From Buddleja alternifolia (Eukaryota > Streptophyta > Magnoliopsida > Lamiales > Scrophulariaceae): DNA of 64,000 nt. Location: NCBI GenBank assembly GCA_019426215.1, contig CM033402.1, positions 7,317,246 through 7,381,245 on the forward strand. Reading direction: 5' to 3'. The notes under the pieces are model-generated. The model was not told where the DNA came from. It searched no databases and saw nothing but the letters and a program-made list of their open reading frames with translations. The position numbers and the translations under genes are program-made. Positions 36,777 to 47,500 of this stretch are shown piece by piece (positions within the stretch are counted from its first letter, which is position 1; every line of letters starts with the position of its first letter).

Positions 36777-36904
36777 CCGGCATTATAAGAAAAGTTGAAT
36801 ATACCATTCAAATTAATTTTGTATTATTTATTTTAATTGACCGGCATTATAAGAAAAGTTGAATATACCATTCAAATTAATTTTGTATTATTTATTTTAA
36901 TTGA
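36777..36904. repeat. Perfect 64-bp tandem duplication
   Basis: 36777-36840 and 36841-36904 are identical over 64 bases, starting CCGGCATTATAAGAAAAG. The perfect match implies a recent duplication or an assembly artefact. Confidence 0.9.
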
Positions 36905-37968
36905 AAATGATACATTATGTAACAACGATGGGATTTTTATCTTTATTATTTGTTCTTTTGTATCTAAAGTACTATCTTTAAATACATATATGTAGAACAT
37001 ATGTTCATTAATATTTATATTAATATTCTCATAATTTTATTAAAATTTTAAAACAAAATTAGTCGATGCTACATACTTTAATGTTTTATCTCAAGTGAAA
37101 TAATTAGTGAAAGCATGTAAAGGAAAATCTAATGTATTCCATTATATTGTATAATCATATCGAACATGATTATATTTGTATATTAATTTTATTTAAACGT
37201 AAGTAAAAATTTATAACTAAAGAATAAATATATACTTTTTATTTTAATTTATATATTTTGAATCAACATATATATTTTTAGTAAATATATATGCTATATA
37301 TTTGATGGCTATTACTTAATTAAATAATGACGAAGACTTATAAATAAAGTAACAAAAATAATTAAATATGAATTATTATGTCTAAATGTATATTTGTCAT
37401 GATTGTTAGTTTAATAAACGATAAAGAAAATGGGATTGAGTGTATTTGTCCTATTTCCAAAAATACTAATGAGGTACTCATCTCTTTTTTGATAAAATAT
37501 GGGGTAAATTAATGTGCCCCTCTCAAAATCCTAAATGATAAAGGGGGAAAAACCTTGCCTCGCACGTGAATTATTATAATCCTGAAAATGTTTTGTACAT
37601 CAAAAATAAAATAAAAAGATATTATACAGATCTAACTCAAATTCAGGGACTCAAACTTATCAATTTGGAAGGACTCGAACTCTACCACGAGTATGATGAT
37701 GAAGATTTAAGACTGCACTCAATAATAATCAAGCTACCTACGTACCTAATCAGGATCAAGTGAACGTAGTTCTATATTAGAGCGTATAACCAGGGTCGTA
37801 CTCAGTAGACGATTCTGACTTCCAAATTTATATGTATATAGGAACGTACTTTTCAGTCTATAGACTCGTTACTAATGAATATACGAGGCGAAAACTGAAG
37901 AGAATATTCTAGAGATTTCAACTCTTAATAAACGTTATGAGGGGGTATTTATAGCATATACACAGGGA
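36905..37968. other. Gene-free AT-rich stretch
   Basis: I see no gene or mobile element here. A 65-codon frame at 37566-37763 has no recognisable domain. Confidence 0.45.
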
Positions 37969-39075
37969 TAAATTCATTTTGGTCCCCCAGTTTTCACCTC
38001 AATCCCAAATTGATTCATGTGGTTTTAATTTGTCTCATTTTAGTCCCTGGTTCTTTAATTTATTTCAATTCAATCCTTATGGAAAAATTAATCCTTACTT
38101 ATCATTTAACCATTTTATAATATTGCAAATTTGGTACCGTAGGATAAGACAAGTTCGCAAATGGTACCACGCTTTTCAGTTTTCTCACTTTTGGTACCAA
38201 AAATGTTTTTTTTCTCACTTTAGGTACCGCCGTCAGTATTTTGACGGATTTTGACACGTGTCTGTTAACTTTGACACACACAAAATTATATAATATTTTA
38301 TATATAAAAATAACCAAAAAAAAAAAGAAATTTCCATCATTGAAGACGAAATTTCTACCAGAAAAGCTTGGGGATTTTGGGTCTGTCTCACCGAGATGGA
38401 CAAAGTCAAGTATCCATTTACAATATTTTCAAACAAAGTAAATGGATCATTCTTGTAAAATTCTATGATAGGAAAAAGTACTGAGTATGCGAAAAAATTA
38501 TTCTATAAAAATGAACTTTTATCTGGACGAACAAATTACCTGCAACTGAAAATACAAGGAGAAAAGCATGTAATATGATGCATGTAGATCAATGGCATAA
38601 TAGTATATGCCCAAGTTGTGAAATTAAAGAAAAACCCTTGTTCAGAACAAGAATCAGGGTTACAAAAAAGAAACCCAAGCTTGAACAGGACATGGGTTAA
38701 AAGAAAGCATACCCGAGGTTTTTTTTTTTTGGTTTTTTTATATATAAAATATTATATAATTTTGTGTGTGTCAAAGTTAACGGACACGTGTCAAAATCCG
38801 TCAAAATACTGACGGCGGTACCCAAATTGAGAAAAAAAAAACATTTTTGGTACCAAAAGTAAGAAAACTGAAAAGTGTGATACCATTTGCGAACTTGTCT
38901 TATCCTATGGTACCAAATTTGCAATATTATAAAATGGTTAAATGATAAGTAAGGATTAATTTTGCCATAAGGATTGAATTGAAATAGATTAAATAACCAC
39001 AGGGACTAAAATGAGACAAATTAAAACCACAGAGACCAATTTGAGACAAATGGTTGGTGGTCATTTGTAAGATGA
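37969..39075. mobile_element. Element with inverted arms of about 300 bases (Mutator-like, foldback type)
   Basis: Sequence from about 37975 to 38300 reappears inverted at about 38735 to 39060, including GGTACC-rich wording, a TCAGTTTTCTCACTTTTGG segment, a CCGCCGTCAGTATTTTGACGG core and ACACGTGTC. The left arm carries TTTGGTCCC-like motifs starting at about 37975, 38006, 38036 and 38066. The unique interior (about 38320-38720) may be captured sequence, but I do not recognise it. I could not fix a target duplication, so the ends are approximate. A transcript across it would fold into a long double-stranded hairpin. Confidence 0.75.
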
Positions 39076-40755
39076 TGACAAGTTGTACCATTGAACGGTA
39101 GATCACTCAGGTTGACCCGACCCGTTACTGTTACTTAGCGCGGATCCTTGGCCCCATGTTGGATTTTGGGCTTTGTGTTGGACCTTTATCCTTGTATAAA
39201 TACTTATGGGCCTAGATACCATATTATGGTATATCATATACGTTGCAAAATGAACAAAATATCCATGAGCCGAATACATTTAACAGTTCTTTTTTCATCA
39301 GTTCCTACAACTCTGGCATTTTTTTAATGGAGAAATATAATGCCAAATTGTAATGATTCAACAAATTTGAATTGACAATTAAGCTTAATACATTGATGCT
39401 TGGTCAAGTGTGGTAGGACATTATACGGCACAAAATTCTTAATAATATTTAATTTAACTAAGCGAGTAATTTATTTAGTTCGTTAGCACGTAAGTAAAAT
39501 ATACTAACTCCCCATTAAACTAATTCAAACTTATTAATATTAAACTAATTAATTGAATTATTTCACATAATATATACGGCCTTTCAACTAAACCCCACGT
39601 AAATCTGCACATATGCATGAATTTGTTCAACTATATCTATTTTTTTTAATAAAAAAGGAAGTCAATTTCTGTAGCAAACCATAGACAACAAACACCATAT
39701 ATTATAATTAAAATATGATTAAAGAAATTAATAATCAAGCAAGTCTATCTTCAAGATAAATAGGCAAAGAGTGTTGACTTACAGTCACGATGGAAACCTT
39801 TTCGGAATCCATATTTCAAAATTGTGTTTTATCTCGTATTTCAATTCTTATACACACGACATATTGAATAAAATAATTTATCTATATATTTGAAGGGAAA
39901 AAATTACATATCTCGTTCGCATATATTAAAAAATAAAACACGAAATTAAACATCAATTTGAAATAGATGACATGAATCAAAATACTTGACTTTGTTGTAT
40001 ATAAAATTAATAGATTATTTTGAATATTTTAGATCAATGATGGAATTTTATTTTTAATATTTTAGATTACCTACCTAATAATAAAAAGATAAAGAAATGG
40101 CAAAAAGTAAACGAAGTGACAAAGATTAGCGTCATGGCCCATGGACTGTGGTCCTGAATCCTGGCCCGACATAGATCTTGCGGTAGAAATATGGGAATAT
40201 TAAATATTAGATCGGTTCCAATGGTCTTAACGCCTATTTCTTTCGTGCGCTAAATAATATTATGTGTGGTTCCACACTCATCTGTGTGAAAAGATAGATA
40301 TAAAATACTGATATAAAATTATCCTAGAAATATGCTACTTGGCCTAATTTATTTAGGCCACATGTTGAGGGTAATAATGACTTTTGACATGTGGACAACA
40401 ACTTCCACTATTGTGCAATAACCCTTTTCCAGAGTACAACGTCTGAATCCCTGAATTCTACTTCTGAATCTGACCTCTCCATATAAGTGGCAATTTTGGA
40501 ACTACATATAGTGAATGTGAAAGGTACAACCAACATTGTTGGCCTTTGTATGGAAGAAATAGTTTCAAATTTATCAAGTTAGTGTTTCGTTAAAAAAAAC
40601 AAACTAGATTAGAGTGAATCCAACTGCGAGCCCCACAATAATTTTTCACTTAAAATTATCTTTCAACCCCCGCGTTCGAGTTTGATACGCTAAATGGTGG
40701 TTCAAAATTTAACACTTCGGCGTGTTGTTTAAAATAATTATTCGGACCGCAATTG
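39076..40755. other. Gene-free AT-rich stretch
   Basis: No gene was recognised. Near 39110-39200 it is less AT-rich (GACCCGACCCG, TTGGGCTTTGTGTTGGACC), but I see no element ends. Confidence 0.45.
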
Positions 40756-40761
40756 ATGAAA

Positions 40762-41105
40762 ATATTTATCGTCTTTGAATGAAACAATAATACAGTGAAG
40801 GAAAAATTCAAGTCCAGATAAATATTATCTCTCAGATACTTAAATCTGACAAAAGATAATCTTATACCTACGTGAGAATCTCTCAATCGTATGTATTATT
40901 TTGGGTGTTAATTATTGTCTTCGAATGCAATAATGGAATGAAAGATAAGATTCAACTCCAGATAATAATTATCTCTCAAATACTTAAATCTGACAAAAAG
41001 ATAATCTTATACTTACGTGAGAATCTTTCTTTTGAATACGATAATGATGAACGGAAAACTTAGGTCAAGATACAAATCACTATCAAATACTGAAATTTGA
41101 AAACA
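40762..41105. repeat. Degenerate tandem repeat, about 140-bp unit, three copies
   Basis: The order CTTTGAATG / CAATAATG / TCCAGATAA / ATTATCTCTC / AATACTTAAATCTGACAAAA / GATAATCTTATAC / TACGTGAGAATCT occurs at about 40762-40905. It occurs again at about 40913-41035 and, more decayed, at about 41036-41105. Short open frames across it are by-products. Confidence 0.7.
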
Positions 41106-41611
41106 GATAATTTATACCTCCATAAAAGTTTTCAGTTCGGGAATGTTACAAACGATTGAATACTGGTACAAACTCCGAGAGTCAAATCCAGCGATTCTTG
41201 GTAAACTATCGTTAATCTATGCTACAAGCTACTCCTAATTACGCCTACGCCTACTCCTAGGAAAAGAGAAAAAAGTTGTTGTTGATTCTGATGATACTTT
41301 CTCTTTCCTTTTTTTCGTTTTTTATCTCTGCTTCGTGGTCCCACGTCTTCAACTGTCGAGAACTGCTTCTAACTTCTCTTTCAAAATTCTTTCGTCTTGG
41401 CGGTTACTTTTCTTAGGAAGTTCCCGACTCTTTGACCCTGCATTGGACCTGATTTCTTTGGGCCTGCCTTGTTATTGTTATAATGGGCTTAACCTTTTAT
41501 TTCTGGGCCATTAATTGCTGTTGGGCCTTTTGAGGTCTTTTAATTCGTCAACCCATTTTTATTTTTTAGTGTAAACAGTTAGACCTTTTTTTTTTCCTCT
41601 CAAATTCTAGA

Positions 41612-41795
41612 CGAATGGGGATACCCTGACCCGAGAATTTGAGTTGATAGTCTTTTTTAATCATGGGCCATATAGACTTTATAAAATTCCAAATAAGGAG
41701 AGAACATTCATAACTTGTGACAATTTGAAATTGAACACAAGACCTCTCACATAAAAGTAGAAGCTAATACCACTAAACTAACAAATTTTTTTAAG
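41612..41795 (-). mobile_element. SINE family A copy
   Basis: On the minus strand it has TTAGTTTAGTGG (box A-like) and GGTCTTGTGTTCAATTT (decayed box B), followed by family A body wording down to about 41612. Confidence 0.6.
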
Positions 41796-43391
41796 GAATA
41801 TCCGGACTCAAGATTTGGGTGTAATGTCAATTATTATGTGCACTAGATCATAAATCAAATCAAAAAATGTTTAAACGCATCGAGTGCACGGAACTAAAAG
41901 GTGTATATGAAGTCCCGTCACTAGTCGAATATATTGAATAGTGACATGACTTCATCTGCACCATTTGGAATTTGTACACATGGTGCATTAAGCATTTTCC
42001 CATAAATTCCACCATATTTATAGTCAGCTTTTGGAAATATTATTGGATGGGTTGATCTATCATTGTTGGGAGTGTGATCACAACGGCAACTCTTAAAATA
42101 GTATGGTTAAATATATATCGGTCTGGTCTATTGTATGATCACTACATGCATTTGCCTTGACTCCGAGAACCTCTTAAGAGTAAGCTGTATTGCAAAGCAC
42201 TAGATGTTATCTAGTTTTATAGTGATATAAGTTTACTGGGGCTTAAGACAATGTTGAACGTCAAGAGGGTTCGAGCAAAAATTTATTGATGACATATGCT
42301 ATGTGCTATTGTGACATATGAACTTTTATTTTTTCTAATGAGTTAATATGAATTGTATTCATTGTTGATTTCATATAAGAAATTTCATGTAGAGAACTAA
42401 CATGGATGAGCAGATTTGTAGTTAAATTTGGTTGAATTGAATCTATATCAAGTAGGAAGTGCAATTAATTAAAATCTAATTATTAATCATTTTTGTTTTA
42501 AAAAAGGAAAATTTATATTACTCCACATTCTTATAAAAGCACTCCATTTATTTTTTAATTTGAGTAGATGGACGACAATGCCCTCAATAATGTCAATTAT
42601 AATCATATACAAATCAGTATGACCAAATTTACTACTTAATTCACATCATGTTGAATTCTGGAGTATTTCAGATAACATATCAAGTAAAAACATAAAATTC
42701 GTGCTTGTAGTATAATTTACTATAATTTATCAAGGTCATGAATATTGGTTATATAAAAGTACATAGCATTTTTTTTTATCTAAAATGTTGAGTTTCATAA
42801 TATGGTTAGAATTATATTTATCCTTATATATTATGTATATTATAATTACTAGGTCAAAATCATTTGCAAGAAATTGAGCTTGACAAACAAGTGCATGTTA
42901 CTAAAAATAAATCATCAAATAATGAGACGGGGAATTATGAGAAATTGATTTCTAATCATTTTTACTTAGTTACTCTAATTATATATATGAAATGCACCAT
43001 GCTTCAGTGCAATGTTAATTTCTTATTCACTCTTGCTGATTTTGTGTATGGGAAAATATGTCACGTTGTAGCAAAATGAATAAGAAGAAGAAAGAAAATG
43101 ATGTTTTAGAAAAGATGAAAACTATTTAAAGTGGACAAATTCATCTTGTAAATTGATAGAATCTTATTCAGACATTGATGATCATTTTTGTTCATTTACT
43201 AAAAATAAAGAAGTAAGAGGAGTGCCGTTATAAATTTGTACTCCCTAAAAAGATCTTTATGTATTTGATATGACTACACAACTAAATAGAATATTCATTT
43301 GGATTTTATTGATAATAGTTTTCTCAAAAAAAGAAGAGATAAAGAAATCCAAACTTCAACAATTTTTTTTTCTAGTGAGATTTTTTTTTTT
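41796..43391. other. Gene-free AT-rich stretch
   Basis: I see no gene or complete element. An open frame of 71 codons at 42864-43079 has no recognisable domain. Confidence 0.45.
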
Positions 43392-43560
43392 GATAAAATT
43401 ACATACAAACCCCCTCATGCTATGCTTATTACTAAAAACACCTTGACATTTCTCAAATTACACTAAGCTCTCCTCGTATTAAGACATTCTTACAATTTCG
43501 CCCCTGTAAACCGTACAAATAGATCCATTTGAGAGAATCTCGTTGTAATTCACCTAAAAT
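43392..43560. mobile_element. Truncated Mutator-like MITE, short family
   Basis: The left-end wording ATAAAATTACATACAAACCC and the following CTAAAAACACC / TTCTCAAATTACA segments match the families at 33011, 48381 and 49388. The right arm is missing or too diverged to recognise. Confidence 0.45.
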
Positions 43561-44221
43561 TAAGAAATTATTAATAATCAGCAATAAAGTGAAGGAGTGT
43601 TCAAAAGTAAATGCGTGCATACTAAGACTGATTAGCCTAGTGTTATCAATTTTCAATTTTATGTGGGAGATCTTTATATCAATTCTAAATTATCATAAAT
43701 TGTGACTTTTCTATCGGCGTAATTTGTCGGGTCACTGTGAATTTAAAAATGAAGCATATTTCTTGACTGAACCAAATTGCAAGATTCTTTTCTACAGTCT
43801 CCAAAACAAAAATCCTGACTGCAAAGTTAGTTGGAAAAAGCCGACAAATAAACACACCAGTGGCAGCCATGGAAATTCCACCCAAACTCCAAGCCTATTT
43901 CCATCACCCCCCCTCTCATTGATTAATAATCATCAAGCGCATTTTAGCACACTCCTCCCCAAGTCCCATCATCTTCCTCTCTATCTCTATAGTGTATGTA
44001 ACCAAAAGCAAGAAAAAAAAGCACCACCACAGTCCACAGGCATCATTCATACCCCACCCCCCCCACCCCCACCCCCCTCAAAAAACACTGAAACACACAC
44101 TCATACCAACAACCCACAAATTTTTTCAACTCAAAACATAAAAAAGCTCCAACCTTTACTCCAAATACTGCAAAACAAAAAACTAAATTTGAAGCTTAAA
44201 ATTTATTCTGTGTATTTGAAA

Positions 44222-44278
44222 ATGGTGAAGGTTATTGTTGCTGTTAACTGTGAGCTTGAAGCTTGTGGGATTGTGTAG
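44222..44278 (+). CDS. Candidate upstream ORF 1 (18 codons)
   Basis: ATG at 44222 to TAG at 44276-44278 encodes a short peptide (MVKVIVAVNCELEACGIV). It lies about 280 bases before the main start. The peptide has no known domain. It would act only by affecting translation of the main frame, and that depends on where transcription starts. Confidence 0.3.
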   Translation: MVKVIVAVNCELEACGIV

Positions 44279-44349
44279 AAAGCTCCATTATTTCCATTTT
44301 TAGCAGCCCTTTTTTTTCTCTCTCTTCGTTTCAACTTTCTCTCTCTAGA

Positions 44350-44454
44350 ATGGGTTGCAAGATTATGGTAGCAGTGAGTTTAGATCCGGAGAGGAAGAGG
44401 AGTGATGGGTTGAGGACGAAACAGGCGGGGCGTGGGTCCTACAGAGGGTGTTAG
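44350..44454 (+). CDS. Candidate conserved-peptide upstream ORF 2 (34 codons)
   Basis: ATG at 44350 sits in a strong context (A at -3, G at +4), and the frame ends 103 bases before the main ATG. The peptide starts MGCKIMVAVSLDPERKRSDG and is rich in basic residues near its end. LHW-family genes in Arabidopsis are known to carry conserved-peptide upstream ORFs that repress translation of the main frame. I recall the fact but cannot compare the peptide here. The strong start context and the locally lower AT content favour a real uORF; an in-frame ATG at 44263 would give a 63-codon version. Confidence 0.5.
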   Translation: MGCKIMVAVSLDPERKRSDGLRTKQAGRGSYRGC

Positions 44455-44557
44455 AGGAAAGCCCCTTGAGAATATATTGCAAAAAAAAATTGAATCTTTG
44501 GGTGAATATACGTACACGAATATATATATATATTCAGATTTTGGTATATAGTTTGTG

Positions 44558-47500
44558 ATGGGGTACTTGTTGAAAGAGGCTTTGAAGACTCTTTGTGGTG
44601 TCAACAACCAGTGGTCTTATGCTGTTTTCTGGAAATTTGGTTGCCAAAACCCCAAGTGAGTTATTTTTTTATTTTTTGGGTTAAAAATTGCAAATTTTTT
44701 TTTTGATGAATTTAAGACCCTTTTGCTCCCTTGGTTGGAAATTTGTTGTCTTTATTTATTTTCTAATTTTTAAATTTATTTGGGGAAAAAAGGAGAAAAT
44801 TTAGCTTAAATTACATTTTCTAGTGTTGCTAACTCTGATTTCCACTTCTTTGTTTCAAATGGTTGCAATTTAATGTGTTTTTCTGTTAATTTGATGTGTG
44901 CTTTACTCCAGTTCTCTATTTGTCATTCGTATTTGTTTTTGAATGGATCGATGACATGATAGAAGTCATAAATATCAAATTGCGATAAATTACAATTACT
45001 ATTATAACCAGCTAACAACTATTGCGAAAGCAGAGAAAAGCACACGCATTTGGGGTAGAATTCAAAGCCTCTAATATCTTATGGTATCGGCTTAGTTAGT
45101 AGAGCTAGTCTTCAGCTACTTGTGATCCGTAATTATTTGTTAGTATGTGGTTAAATTCGCCCAATTAAGTGATAAACCAGGATATGACGTTGACATGTTA
45201 TAGATTTACTGGATATGGTGGTCTGAATATCTATCCTTTTCTATAACTTGGGAGTTTTGTGGTTGGTCCATTCAAGTTGTCTTGAAGAATCTTAATAAAA
45301 AAGGGATAGTAGATTTGTTTTGATCTGCTGAAACCCTTTCTACTGTTATGATTTCCTGTTCACAAATGTTTAAAATAAGATATTGTCCTTCTTGTTTGTA
45401 TCTATCTGTACTTACTTTCTTGTCTGCAACAATTTCCTGGATTTTATTTCCCACTTTTTGGACTTTTTCACCATGATTTTGCACTTGTCTGTAGTATATG
45501 ATAATTCTAAAAAATATTGAACATGTTTTAATATTGAGCTAAATTTTGATTTTTGCAGGCTTTTAATATGGGAAGAATGTTATTATGGGCCGCCATCATG
45601 TCTCGATGTTCAAGGAGGGGATATGGTGCATTTGCTAGTGGACAAGATGATGATTGACAGTCATGTTAACATTGTAGGAGAAGGGTAAGCGATTTTAAGC
45701 TTAACCAAGTATATTGCTTGTTGGGATGTTCTTAGGAGCTCTCACGACTCACAGTTTTGGGCAGTCACAACCGTCCATGTGGCAGAATCCAAGATCTACG
45801 ATCACGGACAGTTTGTTGTGATTATATTGAGAGTTGGGTCCTGAGACTCCCTAAGAATCACCCATTGCTTGTTGTATTAGGAGGATGTGAAGAAGTTCTA
45901 CTAACCATTGTAACAAAATTCTCCGAAGTTTTGAAAATACCTTCGAATAAAACTCGAAATTTTTTTTATAGGTCGTCAAAAACCCGATATATCTTTCATA
46001 AATTTATCCCGGATAATACCCAAATTACAAATTTTAAGACTTAAGGAATTCTATTCGAATCGGAATTTCGTTACTATGCTACTAACACACGTATTTGTTT
46101 CAGATTGGTTGGAAGAGTTGCATTCACTGGAAACCATCAGTGGATACTATTGGAGAATTATTATAGAGAAGCTCATCCACCACAGGTAATATTATAGATG
46201 CTCTAGAAGATTACAAATATGTGATCCTTTATGGAATTTTTAATATATGTAATGAACGTTGATATCGGTTAAGGTGATAGATAGTGTTGAGGGTTTTATT
46301 CTTACCATCATAGGAATAAAACTTATTTATCTTTTGTTGGTCTTTTAGGTTCTGAAAGAGATCTGTCAACAATGTTCAGCTGGCATGCAGGTATAAAATT
46401 GACATGTTTTCTAGTTTTTCCTTTTGTTTTATTTTATGTCACCATGATTTTGTTGTTCTTTAACTAATTCTTTCGTATTTCTCTTAAATCAGACTGTTTC
46501 AGTTATTCCTGTTCTTCCTCATGGTGTACTTCAATTTGGCTCATACTTGACAGTAAGTTCTTTCTGTTAATTATTCCTGTAGAACTATAGAAATCTTAAA
46601 TAACTTGAAAACAAGCTTTGTTGTTGATGAAGACAAGTATGGTTTTTGTTGTATATCATTGAACTTTCGTTTTTTGAAATTTAAAAAACTTTCCAAGTAA
46701 TTTTTAGTGAACTTTCCACTCTAATAGGGCAAAAATTCGAAGAAGTCTTTACTGCCATTCAATATTTTTCTCCTTGGTGTTTTCCTGGCCTGTAAAATTT
46801 AGATCCTGTTGTACATAGTTTTACAGCCTCGGGCTGCTTTAGCTGATTCCATTAAGTTAATGTATTTTTTTTTGCTATGTCAGATCACAGAAGATATGGG
46901 ATTTGTTAATGATGTGGTGTCATTAGTACTTCAGCTTGGACATGTACCCGGTGTCTTGCTATCCAACAATTATGCAGCAAATGAACTTCCTCCAAAAATC
47001 GAGGGTCCATTATATTCTACTCCTGGATACTCTTCTCTTGAATCAAATATGATCAACGCCTCTTCGTCCATTTCAGAAAGTTATAACTATGTGGGAAGCT
47101 CAGCTCAAACTTCTATTTTCGATAATCTAACATCTTACTCTTTTGCACCATCTCAAGCCTCAAGCTCAAGCTCGTCTCCTCTTAAGACCGTGAAGATGGA
47201 TTTTTCCTCTTCTAACCGAGTTATGAATAAAGTAGCTAAAGCTGAAGTTATCCCTTTAAATTCAAGAATATGGACGAACCAACATTTACCTTCCGGCAAT
47301 TCATCTACTTTGGCTGAGATCATTCCTGGTTTTATTGAAAATGACAGAAAGCAGAAATTTGGAGATGCATTTGTCCAATCTCAATCAGGAGATGATTTGT
47401 TCGATATTTTAGGTGCGGACTTCAAGAACAAAATTTTCAGCAATTGCTCACAAAATAAGTGGGATACTACTACTACTACTACTACTAAGAATAATAATTC

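Larger units (their letters stand above)
43900..44557 (+). promoter_or_regulatory. Probable promoter-proximal region and 5' UTR of the LHW-type gene
   Basis: CT- and C-rich tracts (43906-43916, 44052-44080, 44306-44346) replace the AT-rich background, as in many plant leaders. The transcript start cannot be fixed. Two upstream AUGs with short frames lie at 44222 and 44350. A 184-codon open frame at 43724-44278 runs through the region, but it is proline/histidine/threonine low complexity and is rejected as a protein gene. Confidence 0.5.

Noticed and set aside
43724..44278. 184-codon open frame upstream of the LHW-type gene
   Set aside because: It is Pro/His/Thr low complexity across C-rich leader sequence, has no domain and overlaps the probable promoter and 5' UTR.
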